Of a DNA stretch of 64,000 nt, positions 8,323-17,781 are shown one piece after another. The position numbers were made by a program, and so were the translations under genes. The notes below the pieces were generated by a model. That model worked only from the letters and a program-made list of their open reading frames with translations. It searched no databases and was not told the origin of the DNA. The stretch's first letter is position 1, and every line of letters starts with the position of its first letter. The stretch spans positions 1-64,000 of the forward strand of contig CAYWXK010000001.1 of assembly GCA_964462515.1 (NCBI GenBank), given 5' to 3'. Origin of the DNA: CAYWXK01 sp964462515. GTDB lineage: Bacteria; Planctomycetota; Phycisphaerae; Sedimentisphaerales; Anaerobacaceae.

Positions 8323-11300
8323 TTACCAGCGGAAGAAGCGGTAGGGGTCGTCCCAATCTTCAGGCTCGTCCATGTAGAAGCCCTGCAGCCAGCGGCTGGG
8401 TTCATTGCTTCCAACCGGCTTTGACAATCGGGTCAGCAATGGCGTTTCGCCGCTCACACCCAGGTTGCCCAGGAGCCGCGTTACCAGAAAGCTGGTGCGC
8501 CGGAACGTCCTCTTGAGCCCGAAGTTGTTTCTGTAATCGAACCGCCAGGGTGCCATTTGGCAGAAGACCACGTTATCGCCCGAAGCGACGGCGAGCACAC
8601 CGTCGCCGACTGTGTCTGCGCCCCCGGACACCAGCGGAATCGTGCGCGGGTCGCGGTTATGCACGTCCGCCGGCCCGACGCCCGCCAGCAGCGAGTTTGT
8701 CCCCGGCGGATCAAAATAAGCGTTGATGTGTTCAGCCTGGTTCATCGAAACCTTGAAAGGCAGGAGCGCATCCGCGTCTTCCTGTATCAGGCCGATGGTC
8801 AGCAGGTGCCCGCCCGTCTTCAGGAACTCGCCAACGGTGCCACTATGCGCCGCCAGACCCTTGCTGTCTGGCCCAACGATTAACACCTGGTCTGCCTTCA
8901 ATTCACCGCCACCGTAGGAGCCGAGCCGGATCCCCGCCGCCTGGAGGTGCGCCATCGCTGCCGGTTCGCCGATGTAAATCGCCTCCCGCCTTGGCGACGG
9001 CTTCCACGCGCAGACGTATTCGAGGATATTGGCGGTCAGTGTCTGGGCCGCAGGCTCGGTCTCGGTGCGCCCGGTCACGTCCATCTGGCAGAACAGCACC
9101 ATCCCTTTGCCTTCGCGGTACTCCAGCAGCGGGCTATACTGCAGGCTGAATCCGCCGTCCACGATGGGCAGGAAGTCGCCACACGCGGGCTTTTCGATGA
9201 GAACCGAGGCAACGTTACCCCGGCAGCCGCAGCGCCACGCGCGGGTCACCGGTATGCCACACCAGGTTACCGTTGGCGCGTAGTTGAACTTGGGGTTCAG
9301 CTCGTATTTCAATCGCGGCGGAAGGATAGTCGCCTCGCCGCGCCAATCCCTCAGGTGCTCCGTCTGAAGTCCCGCCAGGATTGGATGGTCCGGCACCCGG
9401 CGGAAGACGTTCCGCAGGCCATACTCCGCCACGCGGAAGCCAAAACGCTTCTCCAGCACGTCCGGCGTCTGCTCGAACACGAGCACTTTGAGTCCATCGC
9501 GCACTCGGCCAATGTCCGGCGCCGGCCCGTCCACAGTCAGGGCGGCCTTGCCGACTACCAGCACCTCGTCCGCCCCCAGGTCCGCCTTCGCATCCACAGT
9601 ATTACAGCGGACACCCATACTCTTGAGCAGCTCTGTTGTCTGGCCCTTGGGGTCGAACATCGCGACCTTGACCTCGGCACGCGGAAGCGGCCGGCGCGGA
9701 AGGATATGGATTATAAACTCGTCTTGTTGTATCTGGCCGCTGTTAAATATCACGTTCGCGCTCAGCTTGTACTCGCCGGGCCTGAATCCCTCCGGGAGAG
9801 CAAAGCGTATCGGTATCCGCGCCTGCTGGCCGGTCTCCACAGTAACCTTGCTTTGACCGTCTATAGGCTGGGGCAGGGCAAGCGACCACGAGCAGTCGCA
9901 GCTCACCGTCACTCGCGAGTTGTTGATTACGATGATCTGCTTCTCGACTGTCTCGCCGGCGACGAACAGGTGGTCCTTGCTGGTGAAGCAGGCGGGCTTG
10001 CCGCCGATGTAGGCTAAAAGAGGCCGGTTGTTTCGGATTAAGGCCTGGGCGCCAGCCGTGGGGACCCAGTCGGAGCGTTCGTAGGCCAAATCCATCCGTT
10101 CATAGCGTTCCTCCTTGTAGTCGGGGCTGAACCCGGGCCGCTGCAGGTTCATCCAATCCACCTCAAGCTCCTCCCTGCGGTTTCTGTCTATGCCCTGGCG
10201 CAGCTTGAACAGGATGTGATGTTCCCAGGGAGAGTTTGCCGATACCCCCCAGGTGCGGAATGCACGCCAGTTGTCTGTATAGTACATCTCAAACACCGGG
10301 TCGCGCTCGGGGAAGTCGGTCGCCCCCAACTGGTGGGGATAGTCCCAGCGATGCCAGAGCTTCCCCTCGCGGAACTGCTTCGCCTCCCAGCGCAGATTCC
10401 TTTTCTCCATCTCGCTTATCTGGAAGGCACGGTCCCCGAAGAACTGCGCGTTCCACTCGGCAAGGCAGAACTCCCAGGGCACGACCGCGCTGCCGAACTC
10501 TCTTTTGCCCTTGTACCACCCCCGGTACATCGCCCAGTCCCAGGTGAACGGTGCGCCGTATTCGCACATGAAAACGGGCTTCACTCCTTTGGTCGCCCAG
10601 TGCTCGAACCAGTCGGACATTTCCTGGATAGGAACGAAGTTCGGGTAGAAATTAATCGCGTGCATCGAGCCTAAGTTGCCCGAAGCGTGGTGATAGACGA
10701 TACGGTATGGGTCCAGGTGTTTCACGATATCCTCAGCCCGCAATGCGAGCTTTACATTTCTCAAGGCCCACGTGTCGCGTGCGTCCTGGATACCGTCAAT
10801 CATGTCCGGGTTCATATCCTCGTTGTAGCCGGTGGCGTTGTGGCTGGTGGAATACATCACGACCGACGGGTGGTTCTGCGCGGCGCGCACGTAGAATTCC
10901 GCGTGGCGAGCATAGCCGTTTTTTTGGTCGGCGTCGGGGGCCTGCCAATCGTAGTGGCTGAAATGCGGCTGGGAAAAAGACACGAGCATCCCCACATCGT
11001 CCGCCGCCCTCAAAATCTCCGCAAAACCCAGATGTGAGCCTGGCTCGCAGCCGTAGTTATGAGTATAAACGAAGTTGATTCCAAAACTCTTGAGACGCTC
11101 CATACTCTCGCGGGCGGCCTCGTAGTTGGCCAGTGCGGCGCCGACTGCGGCGTTGTCAAACGGAACTGCAGAAAGAAAAATGCGGGTGCCGTTCAGGTAG
11201 AAATCCCGGCCTTCAATCCAGAACTCACGGAACCCGAAACGCACAGTCTCACCGGCATCCAGCTCCTTGCCCCTGCCGTCCAGAAGCGAGACTTCAAGGT

Positions 11301-14300
11301 CATAAGTGTTCTGAGGCGTGTGGATGTCCCAGAGTCTGTCGGGCATCCATTCTTCTGTGAACGCGATGCGGCCCTCTTTGAGCTCGCTGTCCTGGAACGC
11401 CCGGCTCGCGAATTCCCCGATGCTGCGGCCCTCCTTCATTATCCGCGCACGAAAGGAGTACTGTGTATTCGCCTCCAATCCCTCGAGCGCCACATCGAAG
11501 GCAAATTCTTTCTTGCGCACCGAAGTGTTCACCCTCACGTCGGCGATGTGAGGTCCGGGCGGCGTGCTTACCAGGTAAACGTCTCCACACAAGCCACGCT
11601 GGGCCACCGAACCCTTGACTTCTCTGGCAGAGGCGGTATCGGTGTAGGAGAGCATGACGCCCTTCAGAGGCATGGCTACCACGAGCAGACTGAGCCTGTG
11701 CGTATTGCCTGGATGGCACATCGAAGTCAGTTCCACCTCGCCTCCGGGAAACCGGATTTCACCCACCCTGTTGCCGTCTATGTAGATAACCGCGTATGAA
11801 TTCAGATACTCGATAGATGCCATAATGCGGCGGTCGGCCCAATGGATAGGAATCGTTATCTCCCGCTCGTACCAGGCCGCCGTGATGTCGCCGAGCTTCT
11901 GGTTTTTCCAACTTGGATGAGTGAAAACCATCTGGCTGTCTTTCTGCATATAGTCGGTGATGCCGGGCCAGCACCCGGGGACCTTAAAGTAGCCCCAATT
12001 CTCCACGGGCACCTGCTGTGATTTGGACTCTGCCGGCTGCCAGAGCCACAGCCCGTTGATGCAAACCCGCTCGCGGGTGGTTGTTGTCTGGCGATATGCC
12101 TTGCTCAAATCCCAGACCGCTTTCACACCAGGCGGCAGGGGCGCAGCGGACTGTTCCGCGATGGCCGGACGGTAATAGGCGTCGTTGTGTTTCTGCTTCC
12201 ACCCATCGGTCGGTGCTGGGAGCGTCGGGCGGTGCTTGGCCCACATCTCGTTAACGAAGGCGTCCCAGGCCTGACCTTGGCGCGCCCACTCTTTGTCGTG
12301 GTCGCGGCCGGTCGCCTCCTTGATGGTCTTCACGAAGACTGCGTCGTCTTCGGACATCCAGCGGTCCACGTAATCGAAAAAGGCATCGTGGTTCCAGGAT
12401 TTCTCGGCGTGCATAAGCCGCATGGCCAGTGTCTGGGCAACCCAGCCAACACTCGTGCAGCACCGGCGATAGCTCTCGCTGGTGTTCTGGCCATCCTTCC
12501 ACTGCGCAGGCGGCGTATGCTCGTAGGGCCCCCAGCCGCTGCCCCTCGACCGGTCCTCGCCGGTCGCCGCATCTATTCCCGAATGCCCCGCAAAGACGAC
12601 TTTGGCCCCCGTCCAGCAATCGCCGTATGCGGTCTGCTCATCCTCGCCAAAGCTCACCTTGGGGAAGGACTCGTTGACGTTGGCCAGTTCATCATCACCG
12701 AGGAGGAGTCCGGCAAAGACGATGGGCAATTTGCGGCCGCTGCCGTGTCCGCCCCAGGCCGTCCAGCCGGGATGGCCTGTGCGGACCATACCCCCCAGGT
12801 CAATGCCCACCTGGACAAAGTTCAACAACAGTGGTTCTTTTTGCTGCGGCTCAATGTCGGTGCATAGCAGCAACGCGGAAATACCGACCACCCGCCCGTA
12901 CTCAAGGCCATACTGCGGCATATTCTCCACGGGCTCCTCGAATCCAAAGAAGCACGTTCCCACCCAGGGCCGCTGGGTAAAGCGGATATATTGCCGGACA
13001 TTGGGCATGCTACTGGTCACGGCGGCCACCGGCAGCAGCTCCCGCTTGAGGTTCCGGGCAAGATATATATTCTGCCGGCGGTCGCAGAAGGCCGGTCGGA
13101 AGGCATCCGGCGGTTGCGGCTCGCTCACGCAAGTCAGAACCGCTGCGGTGCGAATCGGGCTGCTGTCGTCCACGCCTCGCTCGATATTGTTTCGCAACTG
13201 TGCATGGAGCACCAGGCCCTTGGGCATGCTCACAGTGGAGACGAGCGAATCGCCGGGCTTCATCGTTACGGGCAATTTCTGGACCAGTGACGGGTCGAAC
13301 CAGTTACGGACGCCGCTGTCGTAGGCGACTTTCATCTGGGCCGGCGGATTGAGCATGAAGCCGTTGCGGACACGCTGGGCTTCCGGACGTTCCTTATCCA
13401 TGCGGTCCAGTTCGCGCCTCGGTATCTCGCTGCCATAGTGCGGGCGGGGGTCAATCGTCTTGATCGTAACAGGGCCAACAACATACCAGTCGCCGTTGAC
13501 AAACTGCCCGACGCGAGCTGGTCGCTCGAACGTCCAGGTAATGCCGTATTGCGAAACGCTTTCCCGCAGCGGCAGGTCTTCGAGATTGGGTGTCGGGGGC
13601 GCATTGTCCTGGGAATAAATGACCACCGGCCGGCGGATGGTCTGGTCCGTATCGAGCGTCTTCTCGTCATACGGATCGGCCTCGATGATGGGGGGAACGG
13701 TCACCGGGCCGCCCAGGGTGACGGACAGGTCGTCCAGCCAGATTGTCTGCTTCTTGCCCTTGTCCTCATCGCCCCAGACGACGAAGGCGCTGAATCCCTT
13801 CAATCCCGTCTTGCCGGAGTCGAGCGCATTGACCTCCCTGTCGTTGTGGAGGACCTGGAGACCCGCCTCGGGGTCAAAGTCGAAGGTCCACTTGTGCCAG
13901 CCGGCAGGCGTGCGTTTCACGCCGAGCCAGGATAACTCTTTGAACCAGTCTTGGCCGTCACAGGCCGTAGCGGTGTAACCTTCATCGCCGCCCAGATAGC
14001 TGGCGTAGAGGATGCCGGCGGCCAGCAGTTTCCCATCGCTTTGCACCAGTCCCCATCGCGGGCCCACTCGATGGACCTTGACATCTTCGGGCCTGGTGCC
14101 GTCGTCATAGAGCCAGAACTCGACTTTGCCTGATTCGTCCATGTCGCGGAGCTTCAGCAGGGCCTTGCCGCCCGGACCGACCTTGAGCGAGCCGCTCCTG
14201 CCCTCGCGGCCTTTTGTCATGTCGATGGCCACATCGCCAGTGATAGTCCAGCCAGCCAGAGGTTCGTTGCCGTCAAAGGTAAATGCTTTGGCGAGCTGGC

Positions 14301-14403
14301 CGGCAGGCTGCAGGACGGCGAGCTGCCGCTGGCTCCAGACGGGGGCCGACAAACGCACAATGGCTGCAACGCACAAAACGAATACTGATACCTGTTTCAA
14401 CAT
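8323..14403 (-). CDS. Giant exported glycoside hydrolase family 2-like protein, 2026 aa
   Basis: An AAAGGA site precedes the start and a signal peptide covers about 1-25. Domains in order: a LamG-like beta sandwich (about 40-235), a block of about 500 residues I do not recognise (about 260-740), the GH2 sugar-binding, Ig-like and TIM-barrel regions (about 755-1560), and two divergent GATase1/flavodoxin-like modules with CBM-like sheets (about 1560-2000). The barrel has FMCEYGAPF near 1275-1285, where the GH2 nucleophile Glu sits. The strand that usually ends GNE before the acid/base reads MYSTSHNATGY near 1180-1190, so that Glu is replaced. Typical GH2 enzymes have 600-1100 residues. The substrate is unknown; beta-galactoside- or glucuronide-type glycans are the family norm. 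It is last in a minus-strand run of sugar genes. Confidence 0.85.
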   Translation of the reverse strand: MLKQVSVFVLCVAAIVRLSAPVWSQRQLAVLQPAGQLAKAFTFDGNEPLAGWTITGDVAIDMTKGREGRSGSLKVGPGGKALLKLRDMDESGKVEFWLYDDGTRPEDVKVHRVGPRWGLVQSDGKLLAAGILYASYLGGDEGYTATACDGQDWFKELSWLGVKRTPAGWHKWTFDFDPEAGLQVLHNDREVNALDSGKTGLKGFSAFVVWGDEDKGKKQTIWLDDLSVTLGGPVTVPPIIEADPYDEKTLDTDQTIRRPVVIYSQDNAPPTPNLEDLPLRESVSQYGITWTFERPARVGQFVNGDWYVVGPVTIKTIDPRPHYGSEIPRRELDRMDKERPEAQRVRNGFMLNPPAQMKVAYDSGVRNWFDPSLVQKLPVTMKPGDSLVSTVSMPKGLVLHAQLRNNIERGVDDSSPIRTAAVLTCVSEPQPPDAFRPAFCDRRQNIYLARNLKRELLPVAAVTSSMPNVRQYIRFTQRPWVGTCFFGFEEPVENMPQYGLEYGRVVGISALLLCTDIEPQQKEPLLLNFVQVGIDLGGMVRTGHPGWTAWGGHGSGRKLPIVFAGLLLGDDELANVNESFPKVSFGEDEQTAYGDCWTGAKVVFAGHSGIDAATGEDRSRGSGWGPYEHTPPAQWKDGQNTSESYRRCCTSVGWVAQTLAMRLMHAEKSWNHDAFFDYVDRWMSEDDAVFVKTIKEATGRDHDKEWARQGQAWDAFVNEMWAKHRPTLPAPTDGWKQKHNDAYYRPAIAEQSAAPLPPGVKAVWDLSKAYRQTTTTRERVCINGLWLWQPAESKSQQVPVENWGYFKVPGCWPGITDYMQKDSQMVFTHPSWKNQKLGDITAAWYEREITIPIHWADRRIMASIEYLNSYAVIYIDGNRVGEIRFPGGEVELTSMCHPGNTHRLSLLVVAMPLKGVMLSYTDTASAREVKGSVAQRGLCGDVYLVSTPPGPHIADVRVNTSVRKKEFAFDVALEGLEANTQYSFRARIMKEGRSIGEFASRAFQDSELKEGRIAFTEEWMPDRLWDIHTPQNTYDLEVSLLDGRGKELDAGETVRFGFREFWIEGRDFYLNGTRIFLSAVPFDNAAVGAALANYEAARESMERLKSFGINFVYTHNYGCEPGSHLGFAEILRAADDVGMLVSFSQPHFSHYDWQAPDADQKNGYARHAEFYVRAAQNHPSVVMYSTSHNATGYNEDMNPDMIDGIQDARDTWALRNVKLALRAEDIVKHLDPYRIVYHHASGNLGSMHAINFYPNFVPIQEMSDWFEHWATKGVKPVFMCEYGAPFTWDWAMYRGWYKGKREFGSAVVPWEFCLAEWNAQFFGDRAFQISEMEKRNLRWEAKQFREGKLWHRWDYPHQLGATDFPERDPVFEMYYTDNWRAFRTWGVSANSPWEHHILFKLRQGIDRNRREELEVDWMNLQRPGFSPDYKEERYERMDLAYERSDWVPTAGAQALIRNNRPLLAYIGGKPACFTSKDHLFVAGETVEKQIIVINNSRVTVSCDCSWSLALPQPIDGQSKVTVETGQQARIPIRFALPEGFRPGEYKLSANVIFNSGQIQQDEFIIHILPRRPLPRAEVKVAMFDPKGQTTELLKSMGVRCNTVDAKADLGADEVLVVGKAALTVDGPAPDIGRVRDGLKVLVFEQTPDVLEKRFGFRVAEYGLRNVFRRVPDHPILAGLQTEHLRDWRGEATILPPRLKYELNPKFNYAPTVTWCGIPVTRAWRCGCRGNVASVLIEKPACGDFLPIVDGGFSLQYSPLLEYREGKGMVLFCQMDVTGRTETEPAAQTLTANILEYVCAWKPSPRREAIYIGEPAAMAHLQAAGIRLGSYGGGELKADQVLIVGPDSKGLAAHSGTVGEFLKTGGHLLTIGLIQEDADALLPFKVSMNQAEHINAYFDPPGTNSLLAGVGPADVHNRDPRTIPLVSGGADTVGDGVLAVASGDNVVFCQMAPWRFDYRNNFGLKRTFRRTSFLVTRLLGNLGVSGETPLLTRLSKPVGSNEPSRWLQGFYMDEPEDWDDPYRFFRW

Positions 14404-14464
14404 GAGTCTTTCCTTTCATTGGGATAAGTCTTTCCGCTCGTGGTCCGAATGGCAAACATGCAAT

Positions 14465-16192
14465 TCAGCGTCCCTTCATCTTTGTTGCAAGACGAGCCAC
14501 ACGCTCGCCGAGTCGCCTGGCACCGTCAAGCTCTCCTTCGCCCACGCCCGCATCGAGCGGCCCCGTAATAGCGGCAGCGCCAGACTCTGCCCATATACTG
14601 CCGGTTTTTTCGTTTCGATAGAGCGGCCCTGCCACCACCATCCGGTTGTGCAACATAAATAGAAGCAGCGAGACCACGACATGCTCCTGGCCGCCCACCT
14701 GGCCCCCCGCCGTGGCAAAGGCTCCGCCGACCTTGTCGGTGAAGTCCACCTTCATTTTCCAGTTCCAATCGTCAATGACCGTTTTCATCTCGCCCGGGAC
14801 GTTGGCAAAGTAAGTAGGACACCCGAGGACAATCCCATCAGCGGCATCAAGGTCCTCTTTGGACACCTCGCTGACCTTCTTGAGCGTGGCGACCGCTCCC
14901 GGCACGCGCTTGGTTCCTTCGACGACACCACGCGCCATCTGCTCCGTGTTGCCTGTGCGCGAGTAATAGGCGACCAGGATGCGCACAGAGACGTCATAAT
15001 TTGGTTTTAGAAACCGGACACAAACTGGCTTTGCTATGGAAATCTTATGCCCCGTCGGCTCAAGCGCACCGGTTTCCTGGTTGACCTGAAAGACAACGAC
15101 ACTGTCCTTGTCCTGGTTGGCGACGAGGCAGAACTTGCCTGTAGGGTCGATGTTGAAGTTACGCGGGGTTTTGATATCGGCGGTCTCGTGCTCGACGAAG
15201 GTAAGTGTCCCGTTGGACTGGTCAATCCGGTAAACCACAATGCTGTCGTGCCCCCGATTTGAACCGTAGAGAAAACTCCCGTTCGGGTGCACGCGCACTT
15301 CAGCACACGTATTTGACCCGTCAAAGCCGTTCGGCAGAGTCGTGATGGTCTGGATTTCCGTCAAAGCGCCCGAAGCTGACTCGTAGGCAAAGGCGGTCAC
15401 TGTGCAGTCAAGTTCGTTGATAACGTAAGCGCACTTGCCGTTTGGGTGGAAGGCAAAGTGCCGCGGTCCGGCCCCAGGCTTGAGCTTTGCAAACGGAGGA
15501 CTATTGGCGACAATCGTCCCCTTTTCAACGTCCAGCCTGTAAATCATGATTTTATCGATTCCGAGGTCGGCGACAAAGGCAAAGCGGTTGTCCGGGCTGA
15601 CGTTGACCGAATGTGCATGGGGACCTTCCTGGCGCCTGGGGTTCACGCCGGAGCCATAATGTTGCGCAAAGCCAGTTGGTTCTCCCAGTCTGCCGTCCGG
15701 TTTAATCGGAATCACCGAGGCGCTCCCGCTGCCGTAGTTGGCGACGAGCAGGTTTTTTCCTGAATGGTCGATACTGACGTGGCAGGGACCCGCGCCGCCC
15801 GACGGCTGTTCGTTGAGGAACTTTAGGTCTCCCTTGTCTGCGTCGATTATATATGCACTGACACTCCCAGCCCCGCCATCCTCACTGACGGCATATAGGA
15901 ACTTGCCGTTGGGATGGACCTCGATAAATGACGGATTTCTGGCTTCGGCTGCAAGAACCGGAGCGGAGAGTTTTCCAGTCTCGAGGTCGAGCATGCTGCG
16001 GTAAATCCCCTTACCGGAATTCTCTGGCCCTGTGTAAGTTCCGATATAGACAGGCAGCGATTCCGCAGATACCTCCGCTTGGGGACGCCCTACGGCGGTT
16101 GATAACGCCACACCTGTGCCTGCGTAACCTGTGCAGGCAACACAGGTGCAGGCAAGTGAAAACGCTGCAGCAATAAAAGCTCTTATACCCAT
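14465..16192 (-). CDS. Exported 7-bladed lactonase fused to a WrbA-like flavodoxin domain, 575 aa
   Basis: The start at 16192 has GAGGTG with 6 bases of spacing, better than the in-frame GTG at 16201. A signal peptide (about 1-30) precedes a 6-phosphogluconolactonase-type propeller (PF10282 style, about 45-400): PVYIGTYTG, GPCHVSIDHSGK, EGPHAHSVN and AGPRHFAFHPNGK. Immediately after, residues about 402-575 form a flavodoxin/NAD(P)H:quinone-oxidoreductase domain with FMN phosphate loop YYSRTGNTEQMA and GCPTYFANVPGEMK. One continuous frame covers both. The lactonase half would hydrolyse sugar lactones produced by oxidoreductases such as the Gfo/Idh proteins nearby; the flavodoxin half would bind FMN. 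The GH2 gene follows after 61 bases. Confidence 0.88.
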   Translation of the reverse strand: MGIRAFIAAAFSLACTCVACTGYAGTGVALSTAVGRPQAEVSAESLPVYIGTYTGPENSGKGIYRSMLDLETGKLSAPVLAAEARNPSFIEVHPNGKFLYAVSEDGGAGSVSAYIIDADKGDLKFLNEQPSGGAGPCHVSIDHSGKNLLVANYGSGSASVIPIKPDGRLGEPTGFAQHYGSGVNPRRQEGPHAHSVNVSPDNRFAFVADLGIDKIMIYRLDVEKGTIVANSPPFAKLKPGAGPRHFAFHPNGKCAYVINELDCTVTAFAYESASGALTEIQTITTLPNGFDGSNTCAEVRVHPNGSFLYGSNRGHDSIVVYRIDQSNGTLTFVEHETADIKTPRNFNIDPTGKFCLVANQDKDSVVVFQVNQETGALEPTGHKISIAKPVCVRFLKPNYDVSVRILVAYYSRTGNTEQMARGVVEGTKRVPGAVATLKKVSEVSKEDLDAADGIVLGCPTYFANVPGEMKTVIDDWNWKMKVDFTDKVGGAFATAGGQVGGQEHVVVSLLLFMLHNRMVVAGPLYRNEKTGSIWAESGAAAITGPLDAGVGEGELDGARRLGERVARLATKMKGR

Positions 16193-16354
16193 ACGCAACA
16201 CCTCAATGGAAACTAAAATCTTAAAACTAAAAGCTAAAAATTAAGGAATTCCATAGTTTTTAGCTTTACACTTTAAACTTTTCCAACGTAACGGGGTTGA
16301 AATATCTGGCTCGTTTTTTCTATTGGCGTTATATTTATCCATTATCTGTCGGTC

Positions 16355-16412
16355 AATCCCTCGACTCCGCTCGGCCCCTGAAAGTTTTGTCGGGGGCTGT
16401 CGAACCATTGAA
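16355..16412. repeat. Dispersed repeat, CTCGACTCCGCTCGG family
   Basis: The segment starts CCCTCGACTCCGCTCGG and ends near GCTGTCGAACC. Related copies, in either orientation, occur at 17573-17597, 24444-24487, 28436-28462, 46048-46073 and 50968-50993. It lies in the 274-base gap between two minus-strand sugar genes; the rest of the gap is AT-rich with no recognised signal. Confidence 0.7.
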
Positions 16413-16466
16413 CTATCTTGGCTTTCTAACGGAGTAAATCGCCAGATATAATACTCCCGGAAATTC

Positions 16467-17648
16467 TTACCGCTGTTGCGTTACAACCGACCTGAGGGCC
16501 TTGAGGTAGGCGCCGTCGGGGTCGGCTTTGGTCGGTGCGATGTATCCCCCCTCGCCGAATTCATTCCAGGCATATATCAGCACGATTCGCTCGGCTGTAG
16601 TCTGGTCGGGGTGCTGGTCCATCCATTGGATGGCTGATTCGAGGAAGGCCGCGAACTGCGAGGGCGTGCGGTCGGGGTAGAACCAGCCCAGTGCCTGGCC
16701 GAGGCCGTCAATGCCTTCCCAGGGACGTTTGTCCCAACCGGAGGTTATCGCAGGGATATATGGCTGTTGGCGAGAGCCGTGCCACTGCTGCTGATGGGCG
16801 GTGACCAGTTCGGCATAAGCGTGCTTTTCGGGGCCTGAAGCATAGCCGGGGATGATGTTGTAGTGCGTTCGGTGGGTGTAGCCGATGTTGGGGTCGCCTG
16901 CATTACAGGCAGCGATGGCCACGCCCGGCAAGCCGGCTTTTCGGGCCGATGCCTGTAAGTATTCAAACCCGGCCTTGTCGCCGCCCTGCGGGCTGAAAAT
17001 GATAAGCAAAGGCTTGCCATCGACTCGGACGTGTTGCTTGTGGGTGAGATAGGGCATCCAGAGGTCGGCGGCCTGTTTCCAGTCGGACGTGCCTTTTATT
17101 TCGAAGCCCGCATGATTGGCCACCAACAGACAGAACTTGAGGCGATGGTTGTTCTTGGCTTTTAAGTATAACTCTAATCCGGTGTTCAGAGGGTCTTTGG
17201 CGATTTCGTTGGGGTCTTTGTGGAAATACCAGCAGAAGGCGAAAAAGGCGATTCCGTGCTCTGCGGCAAGGTCTATTTGCCGCTCGACGACCTCTAACTT
17301 GTCGTCGCGCCAGCCCCAAATAGGCTCACGGCCTGCGAACTCCCCTAACAGCCGTTTGGTCAGGTGAGTCGGCGGATTTAATTTGGTAAATTGTGGGTCC
17401 TCGGCAAGTTTCAAATTCCTTCCCGACCAGCCGTCAAAATAATAGACTCCCACAGTCCGATTCGGTTTTGCCTGTATGGTTTGGCCTGTGCCTGCCTCGG
17501 CCAAAACCAGCAAGACACAGGCCATAAGGGTAATAGTGGCACGGGCTTCCAGCCCGTGAAGACATGGCCAAGCCTGTCCTGAGCATAGTTGAAGGGATGG
17601 CCGTGCCACGCAAGCGTTAGTTTTTAGTTTTCGCATAGATGTTATCAT
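16467..17648 (-). CDS. WbsX / GH99-like exported protein, 393 aa
   Basis: The body (about 60-390) matches the WbsX/GH99-like family: VGVYYFDGWSGRN at the first strand, HGIAFFAFCWYFHKDP, GKPLLIIFSPQ and the late YAWNEFGEGGYI motif with its conserved acidic residues. Such proteins are predicted alpha-glycan or polysaccharide hydrolases with a TIM barrel. GGAGG lies 8 bases before the ATG at 17648, which fixes the start. Between the basic N-terminus (MRKLKTN) and the hydrophobic core (LMACVLLVLAEAG) a repeat element adds about 25 residues in frame, so the signal peptide is unusually long. A start at 17525 would skip the repeat but has no ribosome binding site. It sits between the lactonase-flavodoxin gene and a Gfo/Idh gene. 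Confidence 0.85.
   Translation of the reverse strand: MITSMRKLKTNACVARPSLQLCSGQAWPCLHGLEARATITLMACVLLVLAEAGTGQTIQAKPNRTVGVYYFDGWSGRNLKLAEDPQFTKLNPPTHLTKRLLGEFAGREPIWGWRDDKLEVVERQIDLAAEHGIAFFAFCWYFHKDPNEIAKDPLNTGLELYLKAKNNHRLKFCLLVANHAGFEIKGTSDWKQAADLWMPYLTHKQHVRVDGKPLLIIFSPQGGDKAGFEYLQASARKAGLPGVAIAACNAGDPNIGYTHRTHYNIIPGYASGPEKHAYAELVTAHQQQWHGSRQQPYIPAITSGWDKRPWEGIDGLGQALGWFYPDRTPSQFAAFLESAIQWMDQHPDQTTAERIVLIYAWNEFGEGGYIAPTKADPDGAYLKALRSVVTQQR
17536..17609. repeat. GTGGCACGG palindromic repeat inside a coding sequence
   Basis: The element begins GTGGCACGGGCTTCCAGCC and ends GGCCGTGCCAC, so its ends are inverted copies, like the element at 5629-5678. A copy of the CTGAGC...GAAGGG family is embedded at 17573-17597. 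It falls between the start codon and the hydrophobic core of the WbsX-like protein's signal peptide, where the frame remains open. Confidence 0.75.
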
Positions 17649-17781
17649 GGTCGTTGCCTCCAGTCGGCGAATGTTGTTGAATGTTCAACGTTCAACGTTC
17701 AAAACGCTTAAACCACCTACAAGCAGCACGTCCGCGTCGATAGCAAGCAATTGCTTATCATTTTCAACCCACAGGACGGTT

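Noticed and set aside
8947..10017. Long + strand frame (356 codons) opposite the GH2 gene
   Set aside because: It is antisense to a clear coding sequence with family motifs; high GC third positions create open antisense frames. No start signal.
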